Shown: positions 1-9,846 of the stretch, one piece after another
How positions within the stretch are numbered: the stretch's first letter is position 1
Layout of the letters: every line of letters starts with the position of its first letter
From: Intestinimonas massiliensis (ex Afouda et al. 2020)
GTDB lineage: Bacteria > Bacillota > Clostridia > Oscillospirales > Oscillospiraceae
DNA length: 64,000 bases
NCBI RefSeq assembly: GCF_900626285.1
Contig: NZ_LR131147.1
Span: 27,749-91,748 of the forward strand
Reading direction: 5' to 3'
Notes under the pieces: generated by a model
What the model was told of the DNA's origin: nothing
Database searches by the model: none
What the model saw: only the letters and a program-made list of their open reading frames with translations
Program-made: the position numbers and the translations under genes

Positions 1-34
1 TTTCGCGGCACTCCTTTTTTCTGCATCAGTCCGG

Positions 35-63
35 TTGCAGCCGCCCGAATGCCATGGTACAAT
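35..63 (+). promoter_or_regulatory. SigA-type promoter for the AI-2E family gene
   Basis: TTGCAG at 35-40 and TACAAT at 58-63 are separated by 17 bp. This places a start of transcription near position 70, about 30 bases before the GTG start codon. Confidence 0.6.
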
Positions 64-101
64 AAGGACCGACCAGACCTGCGCAAAAGGAGGAAGATGC
101 C

Positions 102-1271
102 GTGTCGGACGGAGATAACCGGGACAAGAAAAAATGGTACATCCTGGAGGGCCATTTTATCTCCCTGCTGGTGGTGTTGCTGATCGCGATTTTGTTCTAT
201 GTAGGGCTGACCCATTTTGATGTGATCACCATCCGTATCAAAATGTTCATGAAGGTCCTTTCCCCCTTTATCGCCGGTTTTGCCATCGCCTATCTGCTCA
301 ATACGCCTATGTGCTTTTTTGAGCGGAAGCTGTACAAGAACAACAAGCACAAACGGGTGCTTGCCATCACCACGGTCTATCTGCTGGCGCTGGCAGTAGT
401 GGTGATCCTCCTGAATCTGATCATCCCCCAGGTGGTCCAGAGCATCACGGACCTGGCGAGCAATATGCAGACCTACCTTACCAGTCTGGATATCCTCGTG
501 AAGAATCTCATCGACCAGTATCAGCTGGATGGTGACGGCATCAGCGAGATGCTGGGCTCCTATCAGGATATGATGAGCAACATCAGTGACACCGTGTCAA
601 AAGCCCTTCCTCAGCTCCTGGATGTGGGTGTGGCCGTGGGCAACGGTGTGATTTCCGGCATCACGGCGGTCATTTCCTCCGTCTACATGCTGGCGGGGAA
701 GGGACGGCTGGTGCCTCAGCTGAAGAAGATCATGTATGCCACGCTGCCCAAGCGCAGGGCGGATTGGCTGCTGGAGGTATGCAGTCAGGCCAACCGAATT
801 TTCGTGGGCTTTATCAACGGTAAGCTCATCGATTCCGCCATTATCGGCGTGCTTTGCTTTACCCTGTGTCTGATTTTCCGCATTCCCTATCCCATGCTGG
901 TCAGCGTGATTGTGGGTGTGACCAATATTATCCCGTTCTTCGGCCCCATCATTGGCGCCATTCCCTGCCTGATGATCCTGGTGATTGTGGATCCCTGGGC
1001 GGCACTGCGGTTCTTTTTCCTGGTTATTGGATTGCAGCAGTTCGACGGCAACATCCTGGGCCCCAAGATCCTGGGCGACAGTACCGGCTTGTCCGCCATC
1101 TGGGTGCTCATTGCCATTGTGACCTGCGGCGGTCTGTTTGGCTTCCCGGGTATGGTGTTGGGCGTGCCTACCTTCGCGGTGCTCTACTCCCTGGTGCGGG
1201 AGTGGGTCAACAAGCGCCTGCGCAGGAAAGGGATCGACGGGGATGGAAAACCCATAGATCCTATGACGTAA
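102..1271 (+). CDS. AI-2E family transporter (PerM/YtvI-like permease)
   Basis: Polytopic inner-membrane protein of 389 aa. A hydrophobic segment near residues 18-38 is followed by further membrane spans, and the C-terminal half carries the family's conserved stretches NIIPFFGPIIGAIP and QQFDGNILGPKILG. Family members are variously annotated as autoinducer-2 exporters, Na+/H+ antiporters or sporulation protein YtvI; the substrate here cannot be told. The start is GTG at 102, preceded by AAAGGAGG at 86-93. A perfect terminator follows immediately, so it is probably transcribed alone. Confidence 0.85.
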   Translation: MSDGDNRDKKKWYILEGHFISLLVVLLIAILFYVGLTHFDVITIRIKMFMKVLSPFIAGFAIAYLLNTPMCFFERKLYKNNKHKRVLAITTVYLLALAVVVILLNLIIPQVVQSITDLASNMQTYLTSLDILVKNLIDQYQLDGDGISEMLGSYQDMMSNISDTVSKALPQLLDVGVAVGNGVISGITAVISSVYMLAGKGRLVPQLKKIMYATLPKRRADWLLEVCSQANRIFVGFINGKLIDSAIIGVLCFTLCLIFRIPYPMLVSVIVGVTNIIPFFGPIIGAIPCLMILVIVDPWAALRFFFLVIGLQQFDGNILGPKILGDSTGLSAIWVLIAIVTCGGLFGFPGMVLGVPTFAVLYSLVREWVNKRLRRKGIDGDGKPIDPMT

Positions 1272-1307
1272 AAAGAGGGCGTCATCCGTCAGGATGACGC
1301 CCTCTTT
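1272..1307. terminator. Bidirectional intrinsic terminator (AI-2E gene / dapB)
   Basis: A perfect 16-bp stem (1272-1287 with 1292-1307) has a GTCA loop and A/T tracts on both sides. It can end the AI-2E transcript on the plus strand and the lysine operon on the minus strand. Confidence 0.9.
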
Positions 1308-1314
1308 CCTATTA

Positions 1315-2073
1315 TTATGTACGCAGCAGATCAGCCATGGAGTAGAGCCCAGGGCGATCCACAGAAGCCAGGAAGCGGGCTGCCCGCACCGCGCCGGATG
1401 CGAACACATCGCGGCTCATGGCCGTGTGCCGCAGCTCGATCACTTCATCCCGCCCGGCAAAGATCACCTCGTGGTCGCCCACGATACCGCCGCCCCGGAC
1501 GGAGGAAATGCCGATCTCGGTCTTTCCCCTGGGCTGACGCACCGCCTGGCGGCCGTAGACATAGTCCGGCTGATAGGGAAGGACTTCCGCCGCCGCATCG
1601 GCGATCATCAGCGCCGTGCCGCTGGGGGCGTCGACCTTCTTGCTGTGGTGGCGCTCCACGATCTCCAGATCGTAGCCGTCTCCCAAAGCCCGGGCGGCAG
1701 CCCGCACCAGCTCCAGCAGGACGTTGACTCCCAGGGACATATTGGCGGAGCGAAAAACAGGGATCTGAGCGGCGGCCCGGTCAATAGCTGCCAGCTGCTC
1801 TTCCGAATAACCTGTGGTAGCCAGCACGAGGGGGATGCCGCGGGCTATGCCGAATTCCAGCAGCCCATCCAGCGCAGCGGGGGAGGAGAAGTCTACCACT
1901 ACATCTGCCTCGCCCTGAAACTCAGTGGGAGAGGAGAAAACAGGGAAGTCCCGGTCGCCGGTGCCCAGCAGGTCGATGCCGGCGGCAATCTCAAATTCCG
2001 GATCGGCGGAGCAGATGGCTTCCACCACCCGCCCCATCCGGCCGTTACAGCCGGAAATGATGAGCCTGACCAT
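1315..2073 (-). CDS. dapB: 4-hydroxy-tetrahydrodipicolinate reductase
   Basis: Reduces the DapA product to tetrahydrodipicolinate with NAD(P)H in the lysine/diaminopimelate pathway. The protein is 252 aa, normal for the family. It shows the N-terminal dinucleotide-binding loop SGCNGRMG, the ATTGYS stretch, and the catalytic ERHHSKKVDAPSGTA block. It is the last gene of the asd-dapA-dapB operon, 22 bp after dapA. The same pathway supplies dipicolinate for spores, which fits the sporulation genes in the window. Confidence 0.97.
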   Translation of the reverse strand: MVRLIISGCNGRMGRVVEAICSADPEFEIAAGIDLLGTGDRDFPVFSSPTEFQGEADVVVDFSSPAALDGLLEFGIARGIPLVLATTGYSEEQLAAIDRAAAQIPVFRSANMSLGVNVLLELVRAAARALGDGYDLEIVERHHSKKVDAPSGTALMIADAAAEVLPYQPDYVYGRQAVRQPRGKTEIGISSVRGGGIVGDHEVIFAGRDEVIELRHTAMSRDVFASGAVRAARFLASVDRPGLYSMADLLRT

Positions 2074-2095
2074 ATTCCAACATCCTTTCCGGCGC

Positions 2096-2989
2096 TCAGG
2101 CGCTGAGCAGGCCCAGCTTCAGCATGGACTGCCGCAGGGTCTCCAGAGGACCGTCGGTCATATCGCACAGCGGCAGCCGCAGAGAGCCTACGCCGTATCC
2201 CGCCAGATTCATGGCGGCCTTGATGGGGATGGGGTTTACCTCCAGAAACAGGGCGTCAATAAAGTCCATGTACTTCAGCTGCAGCTGAGAGGCCTCTTCA
2301 AAGCGCCCATCCAGGCACAAGTGGGTCATCTGGACCATGACCTCCGGAGCGATGTTGGCTACCACGGAGATGACGCCCTTGGCACCCAGGCTCATCATGG
2401 GCACCACCTGGTCGTCGTTGCCGGACCAGACGTAGAAATCCTCTCCGCAGATAGCCCGGGTGTGGGCCAGCAGGGAGAAGTTGCCGCTGGCCTCCTTGAC
2501 GCCGTTGATGCGGGGATGCTGGGAGAGAACGCGGTACGTCTCAGCGGTAAAGGATACGCCGGTCCGGGACGGTACGTTATAGAGGATGACGGGCAGTTCC
2601 GTCCGGTCGGCTATGTATTCGTAATGCTTGATGAGGCCGGTCTGGGACGCCTTGTTGTAATAGGGGGTCACATGGAGCAAGGCATCGGCGCCGGAGTCCT
2701 CCGCGTGCTGGGACAGGTAGACGGCGGCGGAGGTGTCGTTGCTCCCCGCGCCGGCAATAACCTTCACCCGATGGTTGACGTGCTTGACACAGTACTCCAC
2801 CACCGCGATATGCTCCCGGATAGTAAGGGTGGAACACTCACCGGTGGTACCGCAGACGCAGATGGCATCTACGCCGCGCTGGATCTGCTCATCAATGATC
2901 TGTCCGAACAGGTCATAGTTGACAGCACCACTCTCGTCAAAAGGGGTAATAATAGCGGAACAGGCTCCGGTAAAAACAGGCTCTCTCAT
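2096..2989 (-). CDS. dapA: 4-hydroxy-tetrahydrodipicolinate synthase
   Basis: Condenses pyruvate with aspartate semialdehyde, the committed step to lysine and diaminopimelate. The 297-aa TIM-barrel protein shows GTTGECSTL, the catalytic tyrosine motif TPYYNKAS, YNVPSRTG, and the Schiff-base lysine in GVKEASGN. It starts 9 bp after asd, so it is translated from the same riboswitch-controlled message. Confidence 0.97.
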   Translation of the reverse strand: MREPVFTGACSAIITPFDESGAVNYDLFGQIIDEQIQRGVDAICVCGTTGECSTLTIREHIAVVEYCVKHVNHRVKVIAGAGSNDTSAAVYLSQHAEDSGADALLHVTPYYNKASQTGLIKHYEYIADRTELPVILYNVPSRTGVSFTAETYRVLSQHPRINGVKEASGNFSLLAHTRAICGEDFYVWSGNDDQVVPMMSLGAKGVISVVANIAPEVMVQMTHLCLDGRFEEASQLQLKYMDFIDALFLEVNPIPIKAAMNLAGYGVGSLRLPLCDMTDGPLETLRQSMLKLGLLSA

Positions 2990-2998
2990 AATTAAGGG

Positions 2999-4084
2999 TT
3001 ACCTCCTTGTAATGTAACCCTCCGCGCACAGAAGTTCGGCAAGAAGGACTGCGCCGCCCGCGGCGCCGCGAAGGGTATTGTGGGATAGGCAGACGAACTT
3101 GTAGTCGTACTGCGTGTCGGGACGCAGACGGCCGATGCAGACCGCCATGCCGCCCTCGGTCATCCGGTCCAGCCGGGTCTGAGGACGGTCGGGCTCCTCA
3201 AAGTAGTGCAGGAACTGCTTGGGAGCGGAGGGCAGGGCCAGCTCCTGGGGCCGGCCGGAGAAATTTGCCCACAGTTCTTTGATTTCATCCATGGAAGGTT
3301 TGTTCTGGAAACGGACAAACACGGCGGCCATGTGGCCGTTGGAGACGGGCACCCGCAGGCACTGGGCGGTGATGGCGGGAGTCTCGGCGTTGACGATCAC
3401 GCCGTTCTCCACCTTGCCCCACAGCTTCATGGGCTCCTGCTCGCTCTTCTCCTCCTCGCCGCCGATGTAGGGAACCACGTTGTCCACGATCTCCGGCCAG
3501 GTGTCAAAGGTCTTGCCCGCACCGGAGATGGCCTGATAGGTGCATACCAGTACCTGATCCAGGCCAAAGCCGCGCAGGGGGTGCAGGGCGGGAACGTAGC
3601 TCTGGAGGGAGCAGTTGGACTTGACAGCCACGAACCCGTGCTCCACCCCCAGTCGCTTTCGCTGGGCCTCTATCACTTTAATATGTTCCGGATTGATCTC
3701 AGGCACCACCATGGGTACGTCGGGGGTCCAGCGGTGGGCAGAGTTGTTGGAGACCACGGGGCACTCATGTTTGGCATAGGCCTCCTCCAGCGCCTTGATC
3801 TCCTCTTTCTTCATGTCAACGGCGGAAAAGACAAAATCCACCTGAGCGGTAATGGTCTCAATATCATCAGTAGCGTTGAGTACCACCAGGTTTTTGGCGC
3901 ACTCAGGCATAGGCGTCTCCAGCGCCCAGCGGTTGCCGATGGCCTCGGCGTAGGTCTTGCCGGCGGAGCGGCTGCTGGCCGCAACGGCAGTAAGCTCGAA
4001 CCAGGGGTGATCCGCCAGAAGGGTGACAAAACGCTGTCCCACCATACCAGTAGCTCCGATCACGCCAACTTTGTACTTTTCCAT
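2999..4084 (-). CDS. asd: aspartate-semialdehyde dehydrogenase
   Basis: Converts aspartyl phosphate to the semialdehyde feeding lysine, threonine and methionine. It has the nucleotide loop GATGMVGQRF, the catalytic cysteine in SNCSLQSY, YQAISGAGKT and RVPVSNGH. At about 361 aa it matches the longer archaeal/fungal-type Asd rather than the E. coli type. An in-frame ATG 15 bases upstream exists, but GGAGGT lies within those 15 bases, 7 bp before ATG 4084, so 4084 is the better start. It is the first gene of the operon, behind the lysine riboswitch. Confidence 0.96.
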   Translation of the reverse strand: MEKYKVGVIGATGMVGQRFVTLLADHPWFELTAVAASSRSAGKTYAEAIGNRWALETPMPECAKNLVVLNATDDIETITAQVDFVFSAVDMKKEEIKALEEAYAKHECPVVSNNSAHRWTPDVPMVVPEINPEHIKVIEAQRKRLGVEHGFVAVKSNCSLQSYVPALHPLRGFGLDQVLVCTYQAISGAGKTFDTWPEIVDNVVPYIGGEEEKSEQEPMKLWGKVENGVIVNAETPAITAQCLRVPVSNGHMAAVFVRFQNKPSMDEIKELWANFSGRPQELALPSAPKQFLHYFEEPDRPQTRLDRMTEGGMAVCIGRLRPDTQYDYKFVCLSHNTLRGAAGGAVLLAELLCAEGYITRR

Positions 4085-4159
4085 GCTCCATACCTCCATT
4101 GTTCCTCTCCAGCTTATTCCGGCCCCCGCTTGTCTGAGACCAGAAAATGAGCTGGAGGT

Positions 4160-4195
4160 AAAAAGAAATCAGCAGTTTACAGAACTGCTGATTTT
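4160..4195 (-). terminator. Riboswitch-controlled terminator
   Basis: Read on the minus strand, a 12-bp stem (AAATCAGCAGTT against AACTGCTGATTT) is followed by a U-rich tail. It lies between the lysine aptamer and the asd start, as expected for a transcription-attenuating L-box. Confidence 0.85.
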
Positions 4196-4204
4196 GTACT
4201 ATAA

Positions 4205-4411
4205 TGACAGGGACAGACTGCCCCCGACAATATCGTCCAAAAGCAGACAGCGCTCCGCCGCAGTCGCGGCGACAGCCGAACAGCTCTTAACTGAGCGGCC
4301 AGGCGGCGCTTTCGTCGGGAAAACGTCCCTTCGGCGGCGCTCCCTTTCATGCGGTTCCCGGGGCCCGATCGCCCTCCCCGCGCTACTCTTGAGCAGCCGC
4401 GACCTCTATCC
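4205..4411 (-). promoter_or_regulatory. Lysine riboswitch (L-box) upstream of asd-dapA-dapB
   Basis: On the minus strand the leader contains the L-box signature blocks GATAGAGGTCGCGG, then CAAGAGTA, then GAAAGGGAGCGCCGCCGAAG, and the later GGCGGAGCGCTGTC block. These are in the order expected for the five-helix lysine aptamer. In Firmicutes, lysine binding favours the downstream terminator. Position, downstream genes and the terminator all agree. The boundaries are approximate because P1 was not folded. Confidence 0.93.
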
Positions 4412-4449
4412 TGCAATGTGACTTGCAATTTTGCTATGTAGTTTGTGAA

Positions 4450-4479
4450 ATTGTACCACAAGTTCAACTAAAGTGTCAA
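4450..4479 (-). promoter_or_regulatory. SigA-type promoter of the lysine operon
   Basis: On the minus strand TTGACA (4474-4479) and TACAAT (4450-4455) are 18 bp apart. They sit about 40 bp before the first conserved L-box block. Confidence 0.85.
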
Positions 4480-4505
4480 CGAAAGCGAGATGAGAAATTC
4501 ACCAA

Positions 4506-6200
4506 ATGAAACGATCCCTGAAGAAAAGATTTGTGCAGTTTGCGGCGGCGGCCCTGTCCTGTGCACTCCTTGCCGCCGTACCCGTCGGCGGGACGCGGGC
4601 CGCTTCTGTGACGGTAGATCCCACCATCCGGGTGGGGCTGTTTTACGGCAGTACCGCTCTGCCGGGCGCCAATCTGCTCAACGATGTGGGCAGCGGCTAC
4701 CGGCTGGGCTATTATGATTCCAACCGCACCTTCCAGCAGCTGGCCCAGACCAGCGAGACCGCCATTTCGGTGGTCAAGACCCAGAACGTCTATTATGGAA
4801 CTGTGGGTAACTGGTCGGGCTACTATGATACCATTACTTCCAATATTGTGGTAGGCTGCTATCATCTGAAGCTGCCCGATACTTATGCCACCTACGAACA
4901 GGCCGCGGCGGCCGCCGCCCAGTGGCCAGGCGGCTTTGTGGCCTGGATCGACGGCAGCTATCAGGTGCGGGTGGGCGCCTACACCGACAACGCCTCCGCC
5001 CAGACGGCCCAGACTGCCCTGGGACTGACGAATGCCGCCATCACCGGCACCTCCAGTGCCGGGGTTTCCGTGGTGAAAACCGGGACCAATCAGATCCTGT
5101 TCCAGTTTGACAGTACCAGCGGACTCTGCCTGGGGATCAAGCCCGGACTGAATGACAGCGTAAAGACGGAGACTATTTTCCGGGGCAATACCTATTACGG
5201 CGGCTTCCAGTATCAGCGGGTGGGGGGCGGCAACCTGACGGTGAGCAATGTGATCTCGCTGGAGGATTATGTCCAGGGCGTCATCGTGGAGGAGATGAGC
5301 GCCTCCTGGCCCCTGGAGGCGCTGAAGGCCCAGGCAGTGTGTGCACGCACCTATGCCTACCGGAACTATGTGGCCCAGAAGCACAGCAGCCAGGGTTTTG
5401 ACATATGCAATGCAACCCACTGTCAGGCCTACAGCGGCATGGACGGCGTTACCGCCGCGAGCAGCCGTGCCGTGACTGAGACCAGGGGGGAGTACCTGTG
5501 GTACAACGGCTCGCTGATCGACGCAGTCTACTCCTCCCACGACGGCGGCGCCACCGAGAGCGCGGTCAATGTCTGGGGGGGCGACGTGCCCTACCTGATC
5601 GGCAAGGAGGACCCCTATGAGGCCTCTGTGGTGAGCAAGATCACCAACTATAACTGGACCGTGACCTATACCGCCCAGGAACTGACCGATCTGCTCAACT
5701 CCAAGGGCTATGTCAACTCCGGCATCGTGGATTTCCGGGTGACCAAGACCAGTCCCACCGGCAACGCCATTGAGATCACCTTCACCGACTCCAGCGGAAA
5801 GAGCTGGAGCAAGATCCGGGACGACTGCCGTACCTTTTTGGGACTGCGCTCTATCAACTATACCGTCTCCAGCAGCGGAGGCACTTCTTCCGGCTATGCG
5901 GTCAACGGCAGCGGTGTGCTCAGCTCTCTCACCGGGGCTTACGCCGTCAACGGCAGCGGGAGCACGGGCACCCTGACCGACGGCAGCGTGTATGCCATCG
6001 GCGGGGACGGAAAGGTCTCCCAGGTCAAGCCCTCCGCCGCTACCGGCAGCGGCTCCACCGTATTTACCATCACCGGCTCCGGCTGGGGCCACAACGTGGG
6101 TATGAGCCAGTGGGGCGCCTACGCCATGGCCCAGCAGGGATACAGCTATCGTGATATTTTGAGCTTCTACTATACTGGAATCGAGGTGCGCCAACCATAA
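4506..6200 (+). CDS. Secreted SpoIID/LytB-domain protein
   Basis: The 564-aa exported protein has a basic N-terminus and a hydrophobic signal peptide ending near ...GGTRAAS. A middle SPOR-like stretch (around residues 120-165) contains SYQVRVGAYTDNASA. The SpoIID domain begins near residue 245 with SLEDYVQGVIVEEM and LEALKAQAVCARTYAY, the glutamate-bearing core of these lytic transglycosylases. Classical SpoIID (about 340 aa) cleaves denuded glycan strands during engulfment; this longer form is more like SpoIID/LytB paralogues. No strong Shine-Dalgarno precedes ATG 4506, but the signal peptide fixes the start. Its stop overlaps the proposed queA start. Confidence 0.88.
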   Translation: MKRSLKKRFVQFAAAALSCALLAAVPVGGTRAASVTVDPTIRVGLFYGSTALPGANLLNDVGSGYRLGYYDSNRTFQQLAQTSETAISVVKTQNVYYGTVGNWSGYYDTITSNIVVGCYHLKLPDTYATYEQAAAAAAQWPGGFVAWIDGSYQVRVGAYTDNASAQTAQTALGLTNAAITGTSSAGVSVVKTGTNQILFQFDSTSGLCLGIKPGLNDSVKTETIFRGNTYYGGFQYQRVGGGNLTVSNVISLEDYVQGVIVEEMSASWPLEALKAQAVCARTYAYRNYVAQKHSSQGFDICNATHCQAYSGMDGVTAASSRAVTETRGEYLWYNGSLIDAVYSSHDGGATESAVNVWGGDVPYLIGKEDPYEASVVSKITNYNWTVTYTAQELTDLLNSKGYVNSGIVDFRVTKTSPTGNAIEITFTDSSGKSWSKIRDDCRTFLGLRSINYTVSSSGGTSSGYAVNGSGVLSSLTGAYAVNGSGSTGTLTDGSVYAIGGDGKVSQVKPSAATGSGSTVFTITGSGWGHNVGMSQWGAYAMAQQGYSYRDILSFYYTGIEVRQP

Positions 6201-7222
6201 AAACCGCGGATTTTGACTTTTACTTGCCGGAGGAGCTGATTGCTCAGACCCCTCTGGAGCGCCGGGACGCCTCCCGGCTGCTGGTGCTGGATAAGCATAC
6301 CGGTGCCACTAAGCATATGCACTTTTACGACCTGCCCAGCCTGCTGCGGCCGGGAGACTGCCTGGTACTCAACGATTCCCGGGTGCTTCCCGCCCGGCTG
6401 ATCGGCCACCGGGCACCGGGCGGCGGCGCTGTGGAGGTGCTGCTGCTCATCGACCGGGGCAATAAGACCTGGGAGTGTCTGGTGCGGCCGGGCCGCAAGA
6501 TGAAGCCGGGCACCAAGGTCTCCTTTGGCGACGGCACCCTTACCGCCGAGGTCACCGAAGTGCTGGAGGGCGGCAACCGGCTGGTCCGGTTCGACTATGA
6601 GGGCATTTTTCTGGAAAAACTGGAACAGCTGGGTAAGATGCCTCTGCCGCCCTACATCAAGGCGGAGCTCCAGGATCCCGAGCGGTACCAGACCGTCTAC
6701 TCCCGTGAGGTAGGCTCCGCCGCCGCCCCCACCGCTGGGCTCCACTTTACCAAAGAGCTGCTGAAACAGGTGGAGGATATGGGCGTGCGTCTGGCCTATG
6801 TGACCCTCCACGTGGGACTGGGTACCTTCCGCCCGGTAAAGGAAGAGGATATCCTGGACCATGAGATGCACTCGGAGTACTGCATGATCTCCGCCGAGAC
6901 CGCCGAGCTCATCAACCGCACCAAGCGGGAAGGAGGCAGGGTGATCTGTGTGGGCACCACCTCCTGCCGCACCATCGAATCCTGGGCGGCGGAGGACGGC
7001 ACCTTAAAGGAGAGCGCCGGGTGGACCGACATCTTTATCTATCCCGGCTACCGGTTCAAGGTGCTGGACTGCCTCATTACCAATTTCCATCTGCCGGAAT
7101 CCACTCTGATCATGTTGGTGTCCGCCCTGGCAGGCCGGGAGCATATCCTGGCCGCCTATAAAGAAGCGGTGGACCTGAAATACCGCTTCTTCTCCTTCGG
7201 AGACGCCATGTTTATCTGCTGA
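6197..7222 (+). CDS. queA: tRNA preQ1(34) S-adenosylmethionine ribosyltransferase-isomerase
   Basis: Transfers the ribosyl part of SAM to preQ1 in tRNA to give epoxyqueuosine. The body of the protein is typical: LPEELIAQTPLERRDASRL, LNDSRVLPARL, AAPTAGLHFT, VTLHVGLGTF and NFHLPEST. The conserved N-terminus of the family (Met-Lys-Thr-x-Asp-Phe-Asp-Phe) is encoded from 6197, but the first codon reads ATA. GAGGTG at 6184-6189 is correctly spaced for it. The only other in-frame start, TTG 6224, lacks a ribosome-binding site and would cut off nine conserved residues. The gene is certain; the start codon is odd (see findings). Confidence 0.93.
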   Translation: MKTADFDFYLPEELIAQTPLERRDASRLLVLDKHTGATKHMHFYDLPSLLRPGDCLVLNDSRVLPARLIGHRAPGGGAVEVLLLIDRGNKTWECLVRPGRKMKPGTKVSFGDGTLTAEVTEVLEGGNRLVRFDYEGIFLEKLEQLGKMPLPPYIKAELQDPERYQTVYSREVGSAAAPTAGLHFTKELLKQVEDMGVRLAYVTLHVGLGTFRPVKEEDILDHEMHSEYCMISAETAELINRTKREGGRVICVGTTSCRTIESWAAEDGTLKESAGWTDIFIYPGYRFKVLDCLITNFHLPESTLIMLVSALAGREHILAAYKEAVDLKYRFFSFGDAMFIC

Positions 7223-7231
7223 ACCCAAAGA

Positions 7232-7259
7232 GGCCGGAGCTGCATTGCAGCCCCGGTCC
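7232..7259. terminator. Hairpin between convergent queA and glycosyltransferase
   Basis: CCGGAGCTGC pairs with GCAGCCCCGG (one mismatch) around an ATT loop. The pyrimidine-rich flank is a weak tail, so its strength as a terminator is uncertain. Confidence 0.6.
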
Positions 7260-7262
7260 CTT

Positions 7263-8336
7263 CTACATTTGGGACAGCACCGTCACATTGCCCGCCAGGC
7301 GGGGATCGCCGGGGGAGAGGGCAAGGGCCTTTTGTGCCTCTTCCAGAGCCAGTTCCTTCCGCCCGGTGTGGAAATAGGCCTGGCAGCGCAGGTCGTGGGG
7401 CAGGGGCCCCCAGGGTTCCGCCTCACAAATATACGTATCCGGCCGTACCGTGATGGCCAGCGCGCAGCCGGTAAAATAGAGTACTCCGTCCCAGTCCTCC
7501 TGCCGGTAGAGCAGCTGTGCCATCTCGATCCATGGCTCCCGCAGGTGCGGGGCCTGTGCAATGGCCTGGAAGAGCCAGTTTCTGGCCTGATCCGGTTCTC
7601 CTTTTTCCCCATATGCCCTGGCGATATAGCGCATGGAGGCGGCCCGCTCATCCGCCCAGGTGGCGGACGGCATGGATAAATGGCGCTTCAGTGTAGTGAT
7701 GCAGTCGTCCCAGCGGCCGTAGAACAGGTATTCCCGGCCCAGGTAATGGACATTCCGGTCATCGTCCGGCGCCTCCCGGACGGAGAGCTCCAGCAGGGGC
7801 AGATATTGCCCCCTGGATTTCGTGGGATCGGGATGGTGGTCCAGCTGCACGCCGACGGCCGTTACCATAGGGCCGGGTGCGCCGGAACCCTCCCATTGGA
7901 GCACCTCGTGAACCGGATGGACCCAGCGGTAGCCGTGACGGCGGTGGATCTTCTCATACCAAAAGACCACGCCCTCTCCGCCGTCGGGGCGGAAGGACCA
8001 GGTATAGCGATAGCGGGCCTGACCGGCTCCGGGGGTCCAGGCATTTTCCAGCGCCTGCCGCCAGCCGGGATGGAACACCTCATCCAGATCAGTACATACG
8101 CAGATATCGGCATCCTCCGGTACCAGCTCCAAAGAGCGGTTGCGGGCGTCGTCAAAGCGCCAGGGGCAGATGCTCTCGGTGACTGCCATAGCGCCCCGAC
8201 TGCGGAGCAGCTCAACCGTTTCATCTGTGGAGCCGGTATCCAGCACGACCACCTGATCTGCTTCAGACATGGAATCCATCCATCGCTGGACAAACTGCGC
8301 CTCATTTTTGCTGATGGCATATACTACGACCTTCAT
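7263..8336 (-). CDS. Family 2 glycosyltransferase with C-terminal TPR-like repeats
   Basis: The 357-aa cytoplasmic protein has an N-terminal GT-A fold: YAISKNEAQFVQRW, VVLDTGSTDETVELL and the metal/nucleotide motif VCTDLDEVFHPGW. The C-terminal part (about residues 225-350) is helical and TPR-like (ARAYGEKGEPDQARNWLF, CQAYFHTGRKELALEEA). It belongs to the SunS/WaaE-like branch that glycosylates peptides or surface polymers. It lies directly downstream of, and on the same strand as, the collagen-like gene, which makes that protein a plausible acceptor. That is inference only. Confidence 0.8.
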   Translation of the reverse strand: MKVVVYAISKNEAQFVQRWMDSMSEADQVVVLDTGSTDETVELLRSRGAMAVTESICPWRFDDARNRSLELVPEDADICVCTDLDEVFHPGWRQALENAWTPGAGQARYRYTWSFRPDGGEGVVFWYEKIHRRHGYRWVHPVHEVLQWEGSGAPGPMVTAVGVQLDHHPDPTKSRGQYLPLLELSVREAPDDDRNVHYLGREYLFYGRWDDCITTLKRHLSMPSATWADERAASMRYIARAYGEKGEPDQARNWLFQAIAQAPHLREPWIEMAQLLYRQEDWDGVLYFTGCALAITVRPDTYICEAEPWGPLPHDLRCQAYFHTGRKELALEEAQKALALSPGDPRLAGNVTVLSQM

Positions 8337-8364
8337 AGCGACCTCCTGTTTCCGTCATGATCGG

Positions 8365-8392
8365 AAAGCCGGGCCCTTTGGGGCCCGGCTTT
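8365..8392 (-). terminator. Terminator after the collagen-like gene
   Basis: A perfect 12-bp stem AAAGCCGGGCCC/GGGCCCGGCTTT has a 4-base loop. It sits between the collagen-like gene and the glycosyltransferase on the minus strand. Confidence 0.8.
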
Positions 8393-8402
8393 CTGTGTTT
8401 TA

Positions 8403-9677
<1,275 letters not shown>

Positions 9678-9767
9678 GATTTACTCCTTTATCCGCTTGG
9701 CTTGTGGCTATGCCACATACCCAATTTATGCCGCGCATAAAAAAGCGGTGCGTGGGCAAAAAAAGGA

Positions 9768-9801
9768 TTGACAAGACTAACTGTAACTGTTATAGTTACA
9801 G
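9768..9801 (+). promoter_or_regulatory. Promoter with overlapping palindromic operator for the thioredoxin operon
   Basis: TTGACA (9768-9773) and TATAGT (9791-9796) are 17 bp apart. A perfect inverted repeat, CTGTAACT-GTTAT-AGTTACAG (9781-9801), covers the -10 box, and one further half site AGTTACAG lies at 9821-9828. The geometry is that of a repressor site. The Rrf2-family regulator encoded in the same operon is the obvious candidate. Confidence 0.85.
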
Positions 9802-9846
9802 CATAAAATGAAACTAAAAAAGTTACAGACAGAAAGGATGTTTTAT

